Shown here: in pieces, positions 1 through 8,139 of the stretch | Position numbering within the stretch: position 1 is the stretch's first letter | How the letters are laid out: every line of letters begins with the position of its first letter | Source of the DNA: CAUZJO01 sp963580245 | GTDB lineage: Bacteria > Sumerlaeota > Sumerlaeia > MVZB01 | DNA: 29,936 bases | Assembly: GCA_963580245.1 (NCBI GenBank) | Contig: CAUZJO010000049.1 | Location: forward strand, 1 to 29,936 | Direction of reading: 5' to 3' | Position numbers and translations under genes: made by a program | Notes under the pieces: generated by a model | Told to the model about the DNA's origin: nothing | The model's input: only the letters and a program-made list of their open reading frames with translations | The model's database searches: none

Positions 1-222
1 GATTTGGGGATGGAACCAATCGTTCCTCCAAAGCGCAACCGGATGTATCCTTGGGAATATGAGCGGGAAATGTATAAAAAATGCAATGAAGTGGAGCGGC
101 CTTTCCGTCGTTTGAAAGGCTTTCGTCGGATCTTTTCCCGTTTTGAGAAGTTGGATGTTATGTTTGTCGGTTTTATCTGTTTCGCCCTTGCCGTCGACAT
201 GCTCCGTTTGTGTTATCAGGCC
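1..222 (+). mobile_element. IS5-family transposase, C-terminal end of an insertion sequence (partial)
   Basis: The frame starting at base 1 encodes the C-terminal end of an IS5-type DDE transposase. It reads PPKRNR, then EREMYKKCNEVERPFRRLKG, then FRRIFSRFEKLDVMF. The NEVERxFRRLK segment with FRRIxxRxxKL is the conserved region carrying the catalytic Glu in this family. The 5' part lies outside the window. No stop is met at the expected end: the frame stays open into the neighbouring gene to about 570, so the product would carry a foreign tail. The element probably ends at the CTAG at 223-226, a target type used by this family. In the inward direction the end reads GGGCCTGATAAC, plausible as a terminal repeat, but the left end is not visible, so neither the terminal repeat nor a target duplication can be verified. 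Confidence 0.85.
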
Positions 223-574
223 CTAGCTTCGTCAATCTCGCTGACCGCTTGGTCAGGATTTGAAACGTATGCCAAGAGGCCCTTTCCATCGTACAAAAAA
301 CCTTTCGAATATAAGATAGGGACACGTCTTGGTGAAAAAGGTCGCTCATGCTATTCACGAAAACTGCCCGAGGCTTCTTCCAAGAAAGAGGGAGGTCAAG
401 ACGTTCAGGCCATAGTCGAAGGTCGAAGCCTTGCTGGTAGGGATGTCCCACAACGCCGCGCCAGCGTTCTGCGAACGTCTCGGCATAGCAGTGTTTACAT
501 CCAGAACTTACCTTGGTGCATCCAGTCACTGGATTCCAAGTCATTTCGGTCCATTCAATCTCGGATTTAGCCAT
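223..574 (-). pseudogene. Three-Cys-motif DUF5131 (phage Gp37/Gp68-like) protein, truncated by the IS
   Basis: The start at 574 gives a product beginning MAKSEIEWTEMTWNPVTGC. Cys19, Cys26 and Cys29 form the CxxxxxxCxxC cluster that names the three-Cys-motif family (Pfam Gp37_Gp68/DUF5131), thought to bind an iron-sulfur centre as in radical SAM proteins. Conserved RGVVGHPYQQGFDLRLWPERL, VFVNSMSDLFH and TFQILTKRSARL follow. About 116 residues remain before the reading frame runs into the insertion sequence at about 226; the family is normally well over 200 residues, so half or more is lost. Its start overlaps the stop of the upstream tcmP gene by 8 bases, so the pair was once translationally coupled. 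The biochemical role of the family is not established. Confidence 0.85.
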
Positions 575-1665
575 GGGAATCTCTCAGAATTATGGGTTCT
601 TTATAGCCCGCTTTGGATACTCGTGGCCTGACTCGCTCTTCCATGAAAACGGCTCCCGATTTTATCATATCCGTGACAACCTTTAGTCCGTGCTTAGGCA
701 AGCAACCTTTCTGTAGTGAGAATATATAGATCTCGCGATCGCTTTTTATCGTTCTATTCATTATGAATTCTCTTAGATTTTCTTCGAAACAAATAAGCTT
801 TCTGGGCTTATCCAATTCGGGAAACAAGCGGGGTTCATTCCTATGTATTTGTTCCTCATCAATGTCGAAGTTGGCTTCTCCTCGCGTCGGGTCCTCTTTC
901 CAACAGACCTTCAAAAACTTTTCGATTCCGAGTGGATGTCCTCATCCAAAGACAAGACCATAGAGATTACTGCCTTTTTTGTATTGAGAAGTGTCCAATG
1001 TAGTGTTCCTGATTTGAAGGAGCTCTACGTCGATAGTAATCCGCAACGGCTCGGTGCGTATCGTAGAACTGCCGACTCGAAATCGTTCCTTTTGGAATGC
1101 TAAGATATTGTCGGATGTATGGATGTTCTTCAAATCGTCTGATCGATGAAGCCGCAATAAAGAATATGTAGTCGGTTCGTCTTAGTGTTAGGAGTCTATC
1201 GAATATCTCGTCGGAGGCGGACTTAAATCCGCTCTGATCTAGCAAAATAAGGTTGGAGGATTCGGCTAGTGTAGAATAAAGTTCAGAGAAGGCAACTTCA
1301 AATTCCTTGTGGGTTACATCCCAGAGACAAATTTACGGTGGCACATCCTGTCGGTCCATCGCGTATTGTAGTTCCGTTGCTTTCCTTTCGTCCTTTTCGT
1401 TGAACAAGAGGTGGACGGGAACTCCGCGATCTCGAATTCTGTCCTCATATTTGCGCAGCTTTTCTAGAGCTAGAAGTGGGCTACCGGCTGCTCCATTCTT
1501 GTCGTAACCCGGACCGGCAAAGAAGTCTACAATATTAATGCGCTCGTCCAGAGGTGATGACATTAGAAAAACCGGCAACCATTCGCATATATAGTCTTGG
1601 AACAGGCGCAATTTGACGTGGGTGGCTTCATCGAATGGTTTGTTATGGGAATTCGATAGGCTCAT
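567..1665 (-). pseudogene. tcmP: Three-Cys-motif partner protein TcmP, decayed
   Basis: The start at 1665 gives MSLSNSHNKPFDEATHVKLR, then INIVDFFAGPGYDKNGAAGSP and HLLFNEKDERK, the methyltransferase-like N-terminus of TcmP. This family is regularly encoded beside DUF5131, as here. Coding similarity runs to 567 but is interrupted three times: an in-frame TAA at 1333-1335, a one-base frame change at the run of six A (minus strand) at 975-980, and a TGA at 942-944. Beyond these the C-terminus resumes with GHPLGIEKFLKVCWKEDP and GEANFDID, typical of the family. The full span would make about 365 residues, the usual size. Two stops plus a frameshift suggest real decay, although the A-run shift alone could be a sequencing error. 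Confidence 0.85.
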
Positions 1666-1836
1666 ATCTGCTGTTCACCCTAAGATTAGAACTACACGTC
1701 TTGCTTTAGCGCGACACTTCCTGATCATCGGCAGATAGCAATGCAAAAAGCGAAGAAAAATCGAATACGGGTGTATCTCCCGGAGCCACCGAGAGGCGCC
1801 CCCTCCTCGCCCTTGCTCAAATGTGGATATTTTGTC

Positions 1837-1865
1837 TTGACTTCCATGCCCCGTGGCTATTGAAT
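1837..1865 (+). promoter_or_regulatory. Candidate promoter for the rpsL-rpsG transcript
   Basis: TTGACT at 1837-1842 matches the -35 consensus at five of six bases. TTGAAT at 1860-1865 follows after 17 bases as a -10 box with four of six matches. The predicted start lies near 1872, giving a leader of about 110 bases before rpsL. Inferred from sequence pattern only. Confidence 0.5.
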
Positions 1866-1931
1866 TATGCGTTCTGCGGGCCTAAACAGAGGTCTCGAAA
1901 GCGAAACCAGGCCCCGGCGGGGGGAAATACA

Positions 1932-1947
1932 CCGCCCGAGGGGGCGG
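1932..1947 (+). promoter_or_regulatory. GC-rich hairpin in the rpsL leader
   Basis: CCGCCC at 1932-1937 pairs with GGGCGG at 1942-1947 around a four-base loop, 33 bases before the rpsL start. A second small GC pairing, CCCC with GGGG, lies just upstream near 1912-1926. Such leaders can be sites of autoregulation by ribosomal proteins, but no known binding site was recognised. Confidence 0.3.
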
Positions 1948-1980
1948 GTGGCGAGCAGTGCCACGGATTCAGAAGGAATT

Positions 1981-2352
1981 ATGCCGACAATTAACCAACT
2001 CGTGCGCCACGGGCGCAAGAAGATCACCAAGAAGAGCAAGGTTCCAGCGCTACAGGCTTGCCCCTTGAAGCGGGGGGTTTGCACGCGGGTCTACACGTCC
2101 ACGCCCAAAAAGCCCAACTCGGCCCTGCGCAAGGTCGCCCGCGTGCGGCTGACCAACGGCCACGAGGTGACGGCCTATATCCCCGGAGAAGGCCATAACC
2201 TGCAGGAGCACTCGATCGTGATGATCCGGGGGGGCCGCGTCAAGGACCTTCCGGGGGTTCGCTACCATATCCTGCGAGGGGTGCTGGATTGCCAGGGAGT
2301 GACCAACCGGCGCAAAAGCCGTTCGAAATACGGGGCGAAAAGGCCCAAGTGA
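1981..2352 (+). CDS. rpsL: 30S ribosomal protein S12
   Basis: S12 lies at the decoding centre of the small subunit and controls translational accuracy. The 123-residue product begins MPTINQLVRHGRKK and is of normal length. It contains VYTSTPKKPNSALRK with Lys43, and RVKDLPGVRYH with Lys88 and Asp89. These are the wild-type residues whose replacement gives streptomycin resistance or dependence in other bacteria, so no resistance allele is seen. Asp89 is the residue that RimO methylthiolates in E. coli. The ATG at 1981 was chosen because an AAGGA ribosome site sits a few bases upstream and the protein begins exactly as the family does. Upstream in-frame codons are non-homologous. rpsG follows after 28 bases, the usual str-operon order. 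Confidence 0.98.
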   Translation: MPTINQLVRHGRKKITKKSKVPALQACPLKRGVCTRVYTSTPKKPNSALRKVARVRLTNGHEVTAYIPGEGHNLQEHSIVMIRGGRVKDLPGVRYHILRGVLDCQGVTNRRKSRSKYGAKRPK

Positions 2353-2380
2353 CGACACCAGGAATTGAGGAAACGCTACG

Positions 2381-2863
2381 ATGAGCCGTAAGACGAAACA
2401 GGGCAGCCTTGTGCGGGACATTTCGTCCGACAAGAGGCACAACAACCGCCAAGTGGCCAAGTTTATCAATTGCCTGATGTACAGCGGCAAAAAGAGCCTG
2501 GCCGAAAAGATATTCTACGGGGCGCTCGATCGCGTGAGCGCGAAGCTGAAAGAAGGACCCGATCCGATCGAGGTGTTCCAACAGGCCATCGAGAACCTCA
2601 AGCCGATGGTCGAGGTCAAGAGTCGGCGCGTGGGAGGCGCCAACTACCAGGTTCCCATTGAGGTGCGGCCCGAACGGCGCCAGGCCCTGGCCTTCCGCTG
2701 GCTCCTCGAGGCAACTCGCAAACGCGGCGAGCGCACGATGGCCGATCGCCTCGCCAACGAGCTGCTGGACGCCTTTAACAGAACCGGCGCCTCGACCAAG
2801 AAACGCGACGACGTCCACCGCATGGCCGAAGCCAACAAAGCCTTTGCGCACTACCGCTGGTAA
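2381..2863 (+). CDS. rpsG: 30S ribosomal protein S7
   Basis: S7 nucleates assembly of the 16S rRNA 3' major domain and contacts E-site tRNA. The product has 160 residues, near the family norm of about 156. Recognisable stretches are KFINCLMYSGKKSLAEKIFY, EVKSRRVGGANYQVPIEVRP (the conserved beta-hairpin region) and a C-terminus with KKRDDVHRMAEANKAFAHYRW. A GAGGAAA ribosome site lies before the ATG. It forms one transcription unit with rpsL; a hairpin terminator follows before fusA, so S7 is probably the last gene of the short unit, with partial read-through possible. Confidence 0.98.
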   Translation: MSRKTKQGSLVRDISSDKRHNNRQVAKFINCLMYSGKKSLAEKIFYGALDRVSAKLKEGPDPIEVFQQAIENLKPMVEVKSRRVGGANYQVPIEVRPERRQALAFRWLLEATRKRGERTMADRLANELLDAFNRTGASTKKRDDVHRMAEANKAFAHYRW

Positions 2864-2929
2864 AACTCATGCCGGGGCCCGAGCGGGCGTGGGGAATCGA
2901 CCTCCGTCCGCGGGCCCCGAATGTCAGGC

Positions 2930-2957
2930 GAGGGGCCGCTTCGGTCCCTCGATTTTT
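2930..2957 (+). terminator. Intrinsic terminator or attenuator between rpsG and fusA
   Basis: A 9-bp stem, GAGGGGCCG with CGGTCCCTC (one G-U pair), closes a three-base loop at 2930-2950 and is followed by GATTTTTG. This is the classic intrinsic terminator form. It sits in the 166-base gap between rpsG and fusA, genes usually cotranscribed, so it either ends the rpsLG transcript or reduces read-through into fusA. Confidence 0.7.
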
Positions 2958-3029
2958 GTGACCCCGTCCGATGAATCCCTAACCCATATTCGATTCCAAT
3001 AGCCCCGCTAGCTGACCAGGAGCAAGCAA

Positions 3030-5114
3030 ATGGCCCAGCGATATGGCCTGGACAAAGTTCGCAACATCGGCATCATGGCCCACATCGACGCCGGAAAGAC
3101 CACGACGACCGAGCGTATCCTCTATTACACGGGCCGCTCCTACAAGCTCGGCGAGGTCCACGAGGGCACGGCCGTCATGGACTGGATGGACCAGGAGCAG
3201 GAGCGCGGCATCACGATCACGGCTGCGGCGACCCAGTGCTTCTGGAAAGATTACTGTATCAATATCATCGATACGCCCGGCCACGTCGACTTCACGGTCG
3301 AAGTCGAGCGGTCGATCCGCGTCCTGGATGGGGCGATCGCGTTGTTTTGCGCCGTGGGCGGCGTCGAGCCCCAGAGCGAGACCGTCTGGCGCCAGGCCGA
3401 ACGCTATCAGGCCCCGCGGCTGGCCTTTATTAACAAGATGGACCGGGTGGGGGCGGATTTCTTCAACTGCGTCCAGATGATGCGCGACCGGCTCAACTGC
3501 CACCCCGTCCCGCTCCAGATCCCGATCGGCGCCGAAGACGAGTTCGAAGGGATCATCGACCTGGTCGAGATGGCCTCGCGCGTGTGGCCCATGGGGGCCG
3601 CGGCCGAAGACCGGGGCCGGACGTTCGCCGACCAGCCCATCCCCGAAAACCTGCGGTCCTTGGCCGAGGAGTGGCGCGAGAAAATGCTGGAGTCGCTCGC
3701 CGAATACGACGACCACTTCGCCGAGCACTTCCTCGATAACCACACATTCGAGACCCGGGAGCTTCAGGACTACGTCCGCGAGGCGACGATCGCCTGTAAC
3801 ATCACTCCGGTCTTGTGCGGCACGGCCTTCAAGAACAAGGGCGTCCAGCTCCTGCTCGACGCCGTCATCCGCTACCTGCCCTCGCCGCTCGATGTGCGGG
3901 CGATCACCGGAACGCTGCCCAACGAACCGGAGACCATGGTCCATCGCGATCCCAGCGTGGATGCGCCCTTCGCGGCCCTGGCCTTCAAGATCATGAGCGA
4001 TCCGCACGTGGGGAAACTCACGTTTGTGCGGGTCTACTCGGGTCGGGTGCGGTCGGGCAGCTACGTCTATAACGCGTCGCGGGACCTGAACGAGCGACTC
4101 GGCCGCATCCTACTCATGCACGCCAACGACCGCGAGCAGATCGACGAGATCAAGGCCGGCGACATCGCCGCGATCATCGGCTTCAAGAACACCACGACCG
4201 GCGAGACACTGTGCGACCCCGACAATCCGATCATCCTGGAGGCGATGTCGTTCCCCGAGCCGGTCATCTCGATCGCCATCGAACCAAAGACGCGACCCGA
4301 CCAGGAGAAGATGAGTTCGGGCCTGGGCCGCCTGTCCGAGGAAGACCCGACATTCCACGTCAGGGTCGACAAGGAGACTAACCAGGTCATCATCTCGGGC
4401 ATGGGAGAGCTGCACCTGGACATCATTGTCGAGCGTCTGAAACGCGAATTCAAGGTCGAGGCCAACGTCGGCAAACCCCAGGTCGCGTATCGCGAGACCA
4501 TCACCAAGGCGGTCGAATGCCAAGGCCGGTTCGTGCGCCAGTCCGGTGGCCGGGGACAGTACGGTGATTGTCGGCTGCGCCTGGAACCGCTCCCGCCGGG
4601 CAGCGGTTTTGAGTTCGTCGACCGCATCGTCGGGGGCGTCATCCCCAAGGAATACATTCCCGCCGTCGAGAAGGGCGTCATCGAGGCGATGAACAACGGT
4701 CCGATCGCGGGCTTCACGGTGGTCGACGTGAAGGTGACGGTTTTTGACGGTTCATTCCACGCGGTCGACTCCTCGGAAATAGCCTTTCACATCGCCGGAT
4801 CGATGGCCTTCCGTGAGGGAAGCAAGAAGGCGACCCCACGCTTGCTTGAACCGATCATGAAACTGGAAGTGACCACCCCGGAAGAATACCTCGGCGCCGT
4901 TGTCGGCAACTTGCAACAACGCCGCGCGCACGTCTCCCAGATGCTGGCCCGCGGCCACCTGCAAACGATCTCGGCGACCGTGCCGCTGGGCGAGATGTTC
5001 GGCTACGTCAACGAATTGCGCTCGCAGACGCAGGGTCGGGCGGGTTACTCGATGGAGTTTTCGCACTACGACATGGCGCCGCAAGAGATCGTCGCTGAAC
5101 TGACCGGAAAATAG
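3030..5114 (+). CDS. fusA: Elongation factor G
   Basis: EF-G is the GTPase that drives translocation of tRNA and mRNA on the ribosome. The product has 694 residues, the normal length. The G domain shows AHIDAGKTTTTE (P-loop, residues 17-28), the switch sequence ERGITITAAAT, IDTPGHVDF and NKMDR. Later domains carry the conserved RGHLQTISATVPLGEMFGYV (domain V region) and end MAPQEIVAELTGK. It looks like canonical EF-G, with no inserted or lost domain. The ATG at 3030 is preceded by AGGAGC at good spacing. It follows rpsL and rpsG in str-operon order, but the 166-base gap with a terminator suggests partly separate expression. No tuf gene follows. Confidence 0.98.
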   Translation: MAQRYGLDKVRNIGIMAHIDAGKTTTTERILYYTGRSYKLGEVHEGTAVMDWMDQEQERGITITAAATQCFWKDYCINIIDTPGHVDFTVEVERSIRVLDGAIALFCAVGGVEPQSETVWRQAERYQAPRLAFINKMDRVGADFFNCVQMMRDRLNCHPVPLQIPIGAEDEFEGIIDLVEMASRVWPMGAAAEDRGRTFADQPIPENLRSLAEEWREKMLESLAEYDDHFAEHFLDNHTFETRELQDYVREATIACNITPVLCGTAFKNKGVQLLLDAVIRYLPSPLDVRAITGTLPNEPETMVHRDPSVDAPFAALAFKIMSDPHVGKLTFVRVYSGRVRSGSYVYNASRDLNERLGRILLMHANDREQIDEIKAGDIAAIIGFKNTTTGETLCDPDNPIILEAMSFPEPVISIAIEPKTRPDQEKMSSGLGRLSEEDPTFHVRVDKETNQVIISGMGELHLDIIVERLKREFKVEANVGKPQVAYRETITKAVECQGRFVRQSGGRGQYGDCRLRLEPLPPGSGFEFVDRIVGGVIPKEYIPAVEKGVIEAMNNGPIAGFTVVDVKVTVFDGSFHAVDSSEIAFHIAGSMAFREGSKKATPRLLEPIMKLEVTTPEEYLGAVVGNLQQRRAHVSQMLARGHLQTISATVPLGEMFGYVNELRSQTQGRAGYSMEFSHYDMAPQEIVAELTGK

Positions 5115-5318
5115 TCCGGAACTCCCCCACCGATAAAAAACGTCAAAAAAGTTGGGGATTCGCGCTTTTAGTGATACCCTATGAGTCGTGGGGAAGGGGG
5201 AAAATAGGCTGCGGACCGAACACCGGCGCGGACCGACCGACCGCCCAAGTTTCCAGCACAATCATCCATTGCAATCAAGTCAGTGATGACCACTTCTGTT
5301 GTGAGGGGAGATGTACTC

Positions 5319-5639
5319 ATGATACTGTCAAGGTTTATACCCGGCGATCGTCTCAGGTTGCGTGAGACGCTGCACTACGGCCATTCTCAGGTGCGCTACG
5401 ACGAGCGGTGCCTCTCCAGATCGGCCCTCCCGACCGGCAGCCCCGCGATCGTTCGCGCGACCCACGCCACCGAGATTCTCGTCCAGATCATCACGGACCC
5501 CACCGTCATGAACGACAAGGGAACCGACGTCTGGGTGCCCCTTCACATGATGACCGTGCTCTTTGAATCCGCGGCTAGCACCGGGCCCGATGCCAAGAAG
5601 GTCCACGCGTTTGACCAGAGCAAGAGCACTTACGTCTGA
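5319..5639 (+). CDS. Small hypothetical protein
   Basis: This 106-residue product is not recognised. The ATG at 5319 was preferred over the in-frame GTG at 5283 and ATG at 5286 because GGGGAG lies 8 bases before it. The protein begins MILSRFIPGDRLRLRE and contains GSPAIVRATHATEILVQIIT and GTDVWVPLHMMTVLF, alternating hydrophobic stretches that suggest a small beta-rich soluble fold. There is no signal peptide, transmembrane segment or cysteine pair. It follows fusA by 204 bases and ends 16 bases from the convergent alr gene. Codon use matches the neighbourhood, and the good ribosome site argues that it is real; function unknown. Confidence 0.6.
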   Translation: MILSRFIPGDRLRLRETLHYGHSQVRYDERCLSRSALPTGSPAIVRATHATEILVQIITDPTVMNDKGTDVWVPLHMMTVLFESAASTGPDAKKVHAFDQSKSTYV

Positions 5640-5655
5640 AGACGGGTTGATTCCG

Positions 5656-6873
5656 CTAGACATAGAGGCGCGGATTGAGCTGACCGGCCAGGCAGAGTAA
5701 ATCGTATGAGATCGTCCCCGCTTGGCGGGCGACCTCGTCGATGCGGAGCTCGGCCTTGCCCTGGCGGCCAAACAAAACGGCTTCCTCTCCGACCCGGACC
5801 TCGGGCGTCTCGCTCACGTCCACGACGATCTGATCCATGCAAACCCGGCCCAAGATCGGGCAGCGTCGGCCCCGTGCCAGAACGTGTCCCTGGCTCGATA
5901 GCGAACGTGGGTAGCCATTGCCGTAACCGGCCCCGATCAGTGCCAGCTCGGTGGGGCGCGTCGTGACGAAGGTGCCGCCGTACGAGATCGCCGTCCCGGC
6001 GGGCGCGAGGCGGCGATAAATCACCCGCGATTTGAACGACATGACAGGTTCCAGGTCGCGCAGGGGCGCGTAGTCGCCATAGAGCGCGATGCCGCTACGC
6101 AGCCACGGGGTCAGCGCGAGGGCATTGGGCAGCACTAGCACCTCCGACCCGCCGATATGGGCTGGCAGGTCGAGCAAGCCCGCCCGGCGGCGAAAGTCCT
6201 GGAGCCGCTCCCACTGGAGCCGGCCGCTGTCGGGATCATTCACACCGTTGGCAAAATGGGTGTAGGTGGCCTCCAAGGCAAACCGCGGCAGATTTCGGAT
6301 CGCCCCGATCTGATCGCAGATCTCCTCGGGCGTTCTGCCCATCCGTCCCATGCCGGTATCGAGCTTGAGATGGGCCCTGGCGACGTGGTCGAGCTTTGTC
6401 GCCGCCGATGATGCGGCCCGGGCCTCCCCGAGGTGGGTGACGGTCAGGGTGATGTCGCCACGGACCGCTTCGGCGAGCGCATCCCCATCGAGCACCGAAA
6501 AGCAGAGAACCTCTCCACGGAGACCGGCCTCGCGGAGGGCAACGCCCTCTTCAATCGTGCTCACCCCGAACGCAGTCCTCTCGCCCATGTCCGCGACCGT
6601 CTCGACCACACGACCGAGCCCGTGACCGTAGGCATCCTTCTTGGCCGATACAATCAAGCGCCCCCCGTTCGGGAGGCTCGCCAGCACCCTCTGGGTGTTG
6701 CGCCGCAACGCTCCCAGGTCGATCTCAGCCCAGGTTCGCCCCCAGTGTTGCGTCTGGCGCCATAGGGTCTGTTGGAAATCAGCTGTGGGGTGAAACGCGG
6801 GCGGCGCCGGGGGCTGGCGTCCGGTTTCGGGGGCTTCGTCGCCGATGCACGATTCGAGATGGAGCGGTTGCAT
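5656..6873 (-). CDS. alr: Alanine racemase
   Basis: A PLP enzyme converting L- to D-alanine for peptidoglycan. The 405-residue frame holds RTWAEIDLGALRRN (start of the barrel), AKKDAYGHG with the predicted PLP lysine Lys78, ISYGGTF with the second catalytic base Tyr298, and GRVCMDQ at 343-349. Two details differ from the usual pattern: the residue after the PLP lysine is Lys79 instead of the common Ala (VKADAYGHG), and HIGGSEVLV stands where HxxNS is usual. About 45 residues precede the family's normal start and no internal start codon is available to remove them; they look low-complexity, not a clear signal peptide. It lies downstream of the broken dprA-like gene on the same strand and converges with the small gene at 5639. 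Confidence 0.93.
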   Translation of the reverse strand: MQPLHLESCIGDEAPETGRQPPAPPAFHPTADFQQTLWRQTQHWGRTWAEIDLGALRRNTQRVLASLPNGGRLIVSAKKDAYGHGLGRVVETVADMGERTAFGVSTIEEGVALREAGLRGEVLCFSVLDGDALAEAVRGDITLTVTHLGEARAASSAATKLDHVARAHLKLDTGMGRMGRTPEEICDQIGAIRNLPRFALEATYTHFANGVNDPDSGRLQWERLQDFRRRAGLLDLPAHIGGSEVLVLPNALALTPWLRSGIALYGDYAPLRDLEPVMSFKSRVIYRRLAPAGTAISYGGTFVTTRPTELALIGAGYGNGYPRSLSSQGHVLARGRRCPILGRVCMDQIVVDVSETPEVRVGEEAVLFGRQGKAELRIDEVARQAGTISYDLLCLAGQLNPRLYV

Positions 6874-7004
6874 GAGGAAACGTCCGAGCGAGAAAGGTCA
6901 AGGCCGACCACCATTCAAGAAGACCGACGGGGCCCACGGAGGGTTTGAACTCTTAATTTAGAGAGAAGGCCCATCGGAAGACAAGGGAATCCACGGGCCG
7001 AACG

Positions 7005-7982
7005 TTAAGGAATTAAATCGAGCTGCGCGCAGGCGGCGACGGCGGGTGTGGCCGCGTGCTCGCATTGTGAATTGGAGTGCAGGACCGGCAGAATCGTATC
7101 GACCCAACGGCCCGCTCGCGACCCGATCGGGAGCGGTTCGGCTTGGCCTCCTCTGATGAGGGCCCGGTTGCCGGGCGGCGTGTCCGAACCCGCCTCGAAA
7201 CACCAGATGGGAAGCCGATGACGCAACGCCCACTGGACGGCATAACAAGACCCGCCCTTCAGATCACTGGCCACCAAGACGAGGCCGTGGCCCATCGCGG
7301 CGATGATCGTGTTGCGGCGGATCGCCAGCCCTGGGCTGAAGCGGGACCACGGCCTGTCCAGGGCCAGGCAGCTCATCCCGGCGGCGGTGCCCGCGCAAGG
7401 GACCGAGATCGACCCTCAACAGCCCCCTGGCCGGGACGGCCAGCGTCCCCTGACCGCCTTTGGCGTGACTCCCGAGCGGGCGCCCCGGCATGGGCGACCC
7501 GATCGGCCCCCTCGGCCAGCCCACTGGCGATCACGACGCCCTCCCCGGCCAGTACGCGCGCCAGCCTCCGGGGCGGCCTTGAGAAACAGCTCGGCGGCCT
7601 GCCGCGAGCCCACAAAGGCACACGCCGGGCCTTCGAGCCTCTCACGCGGCCCGGCCAGCCAGGCCCAATGCGGCGCATCGTTGCCCAAGCGCGTCTCGAG
7701 CCTCTTCGGGTAATCGGCCTGACCGCGCCAGAGGAGCCGCGCGTCAACTCGCCGTAGCTGATGAACTAGGTTCCGCATATCTTCCCGGCAAGGGCAGACC
7801 ACGGGACCACTGGGGCGCAATCCAAACCCGCCGAGCGCACCCAGCAATCGCTGGCGTTCAACCTTGTCGGCCAGCCGACGCGCCGTCGCCCCGCCGGCCT
7901 GGTCCGACGCCAGATGACGGACGGCCGCGACCGGCAAGCCGCGCGTCTCCATCAGAAAGACATGGTCCTCAAAACTCAGCAT
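7005..7982 (-). pseudogene. dprA: DprA/Smf-like DNA-processing protein, broken by frameshifts
   Basis: DprA loads RecA on incoming single-stranded DNA during transformation. Similarity is spread over three frames in order: DYPKRLETRLG and ACAFVGSRQAAE; then LARVLAGEGVVIASGLAEGA; then AKGGQGTLAVPARG; then LAIRRNTIIAAMGHGLVLV with IRGGQAEPL. These match the Rossmann-like DprA core (VGSR, SGLAxGxD, RRNRIIAG). Each change is a +1 shift, and after the third the original frame returns, but a stop at 7416-7418 prevents a full product. The ATG at 7982 was chosen because it follows GAGG at good spacing and lies downstream of the promoter at 8052-8081; a longer start would overlap that promoter. Either a decayed gene or three sequencing insertions. 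Confidence 0.75.
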
Positions 7983-8051
7983 CCACGTCCTCGAGGCCAC
8001 CCAACGATTCAGCCTTGGGCGGGCCACCCAGTTAAGGTATCGGACAGTTAG

Positions 8052-8081
8052 GATATACACCAGGAAAAATTTTTACGTCAA
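8052..8081 (-). promoter_or_regulatory. Candidate sigma-70-type promoter before the dprA-like gene
   Basis: On the minus strand TTGACG (8081-8076) is followed after 18 bases by TATATC (8057-8052); shifting one base gives GTATAT at 17. The stretch is strikingly A+T-rich compared with its surroundings. It would start transcription near 8045, upstream of the ATG at 7982. Confidence 0.6.
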
Positions 8082-8139
8082 TGGGTATTTTCTAAAATAC
8101 TTCACCCGTCGCCGCGCCCGAGCCGAACGATCAAGTCAT

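Noticed and set aside
1741..1863. Possible 40-residue plus-strand frame beginning MQKAKKNR before rpsL
   Set aside because: No ribosome site or homology, and it covers the rpsL promoter.
2979..4007. Long antisense frame over fusA
   Set aside because: High-GC shadow of a well-conserved gene on the other strand.
5115..5165. CCCCCAC/GTTGGGG pairing after fusA as a terminator
   Set aside because: The loop of about 20 A-rich bases and a short mismatched stem make it too weak.
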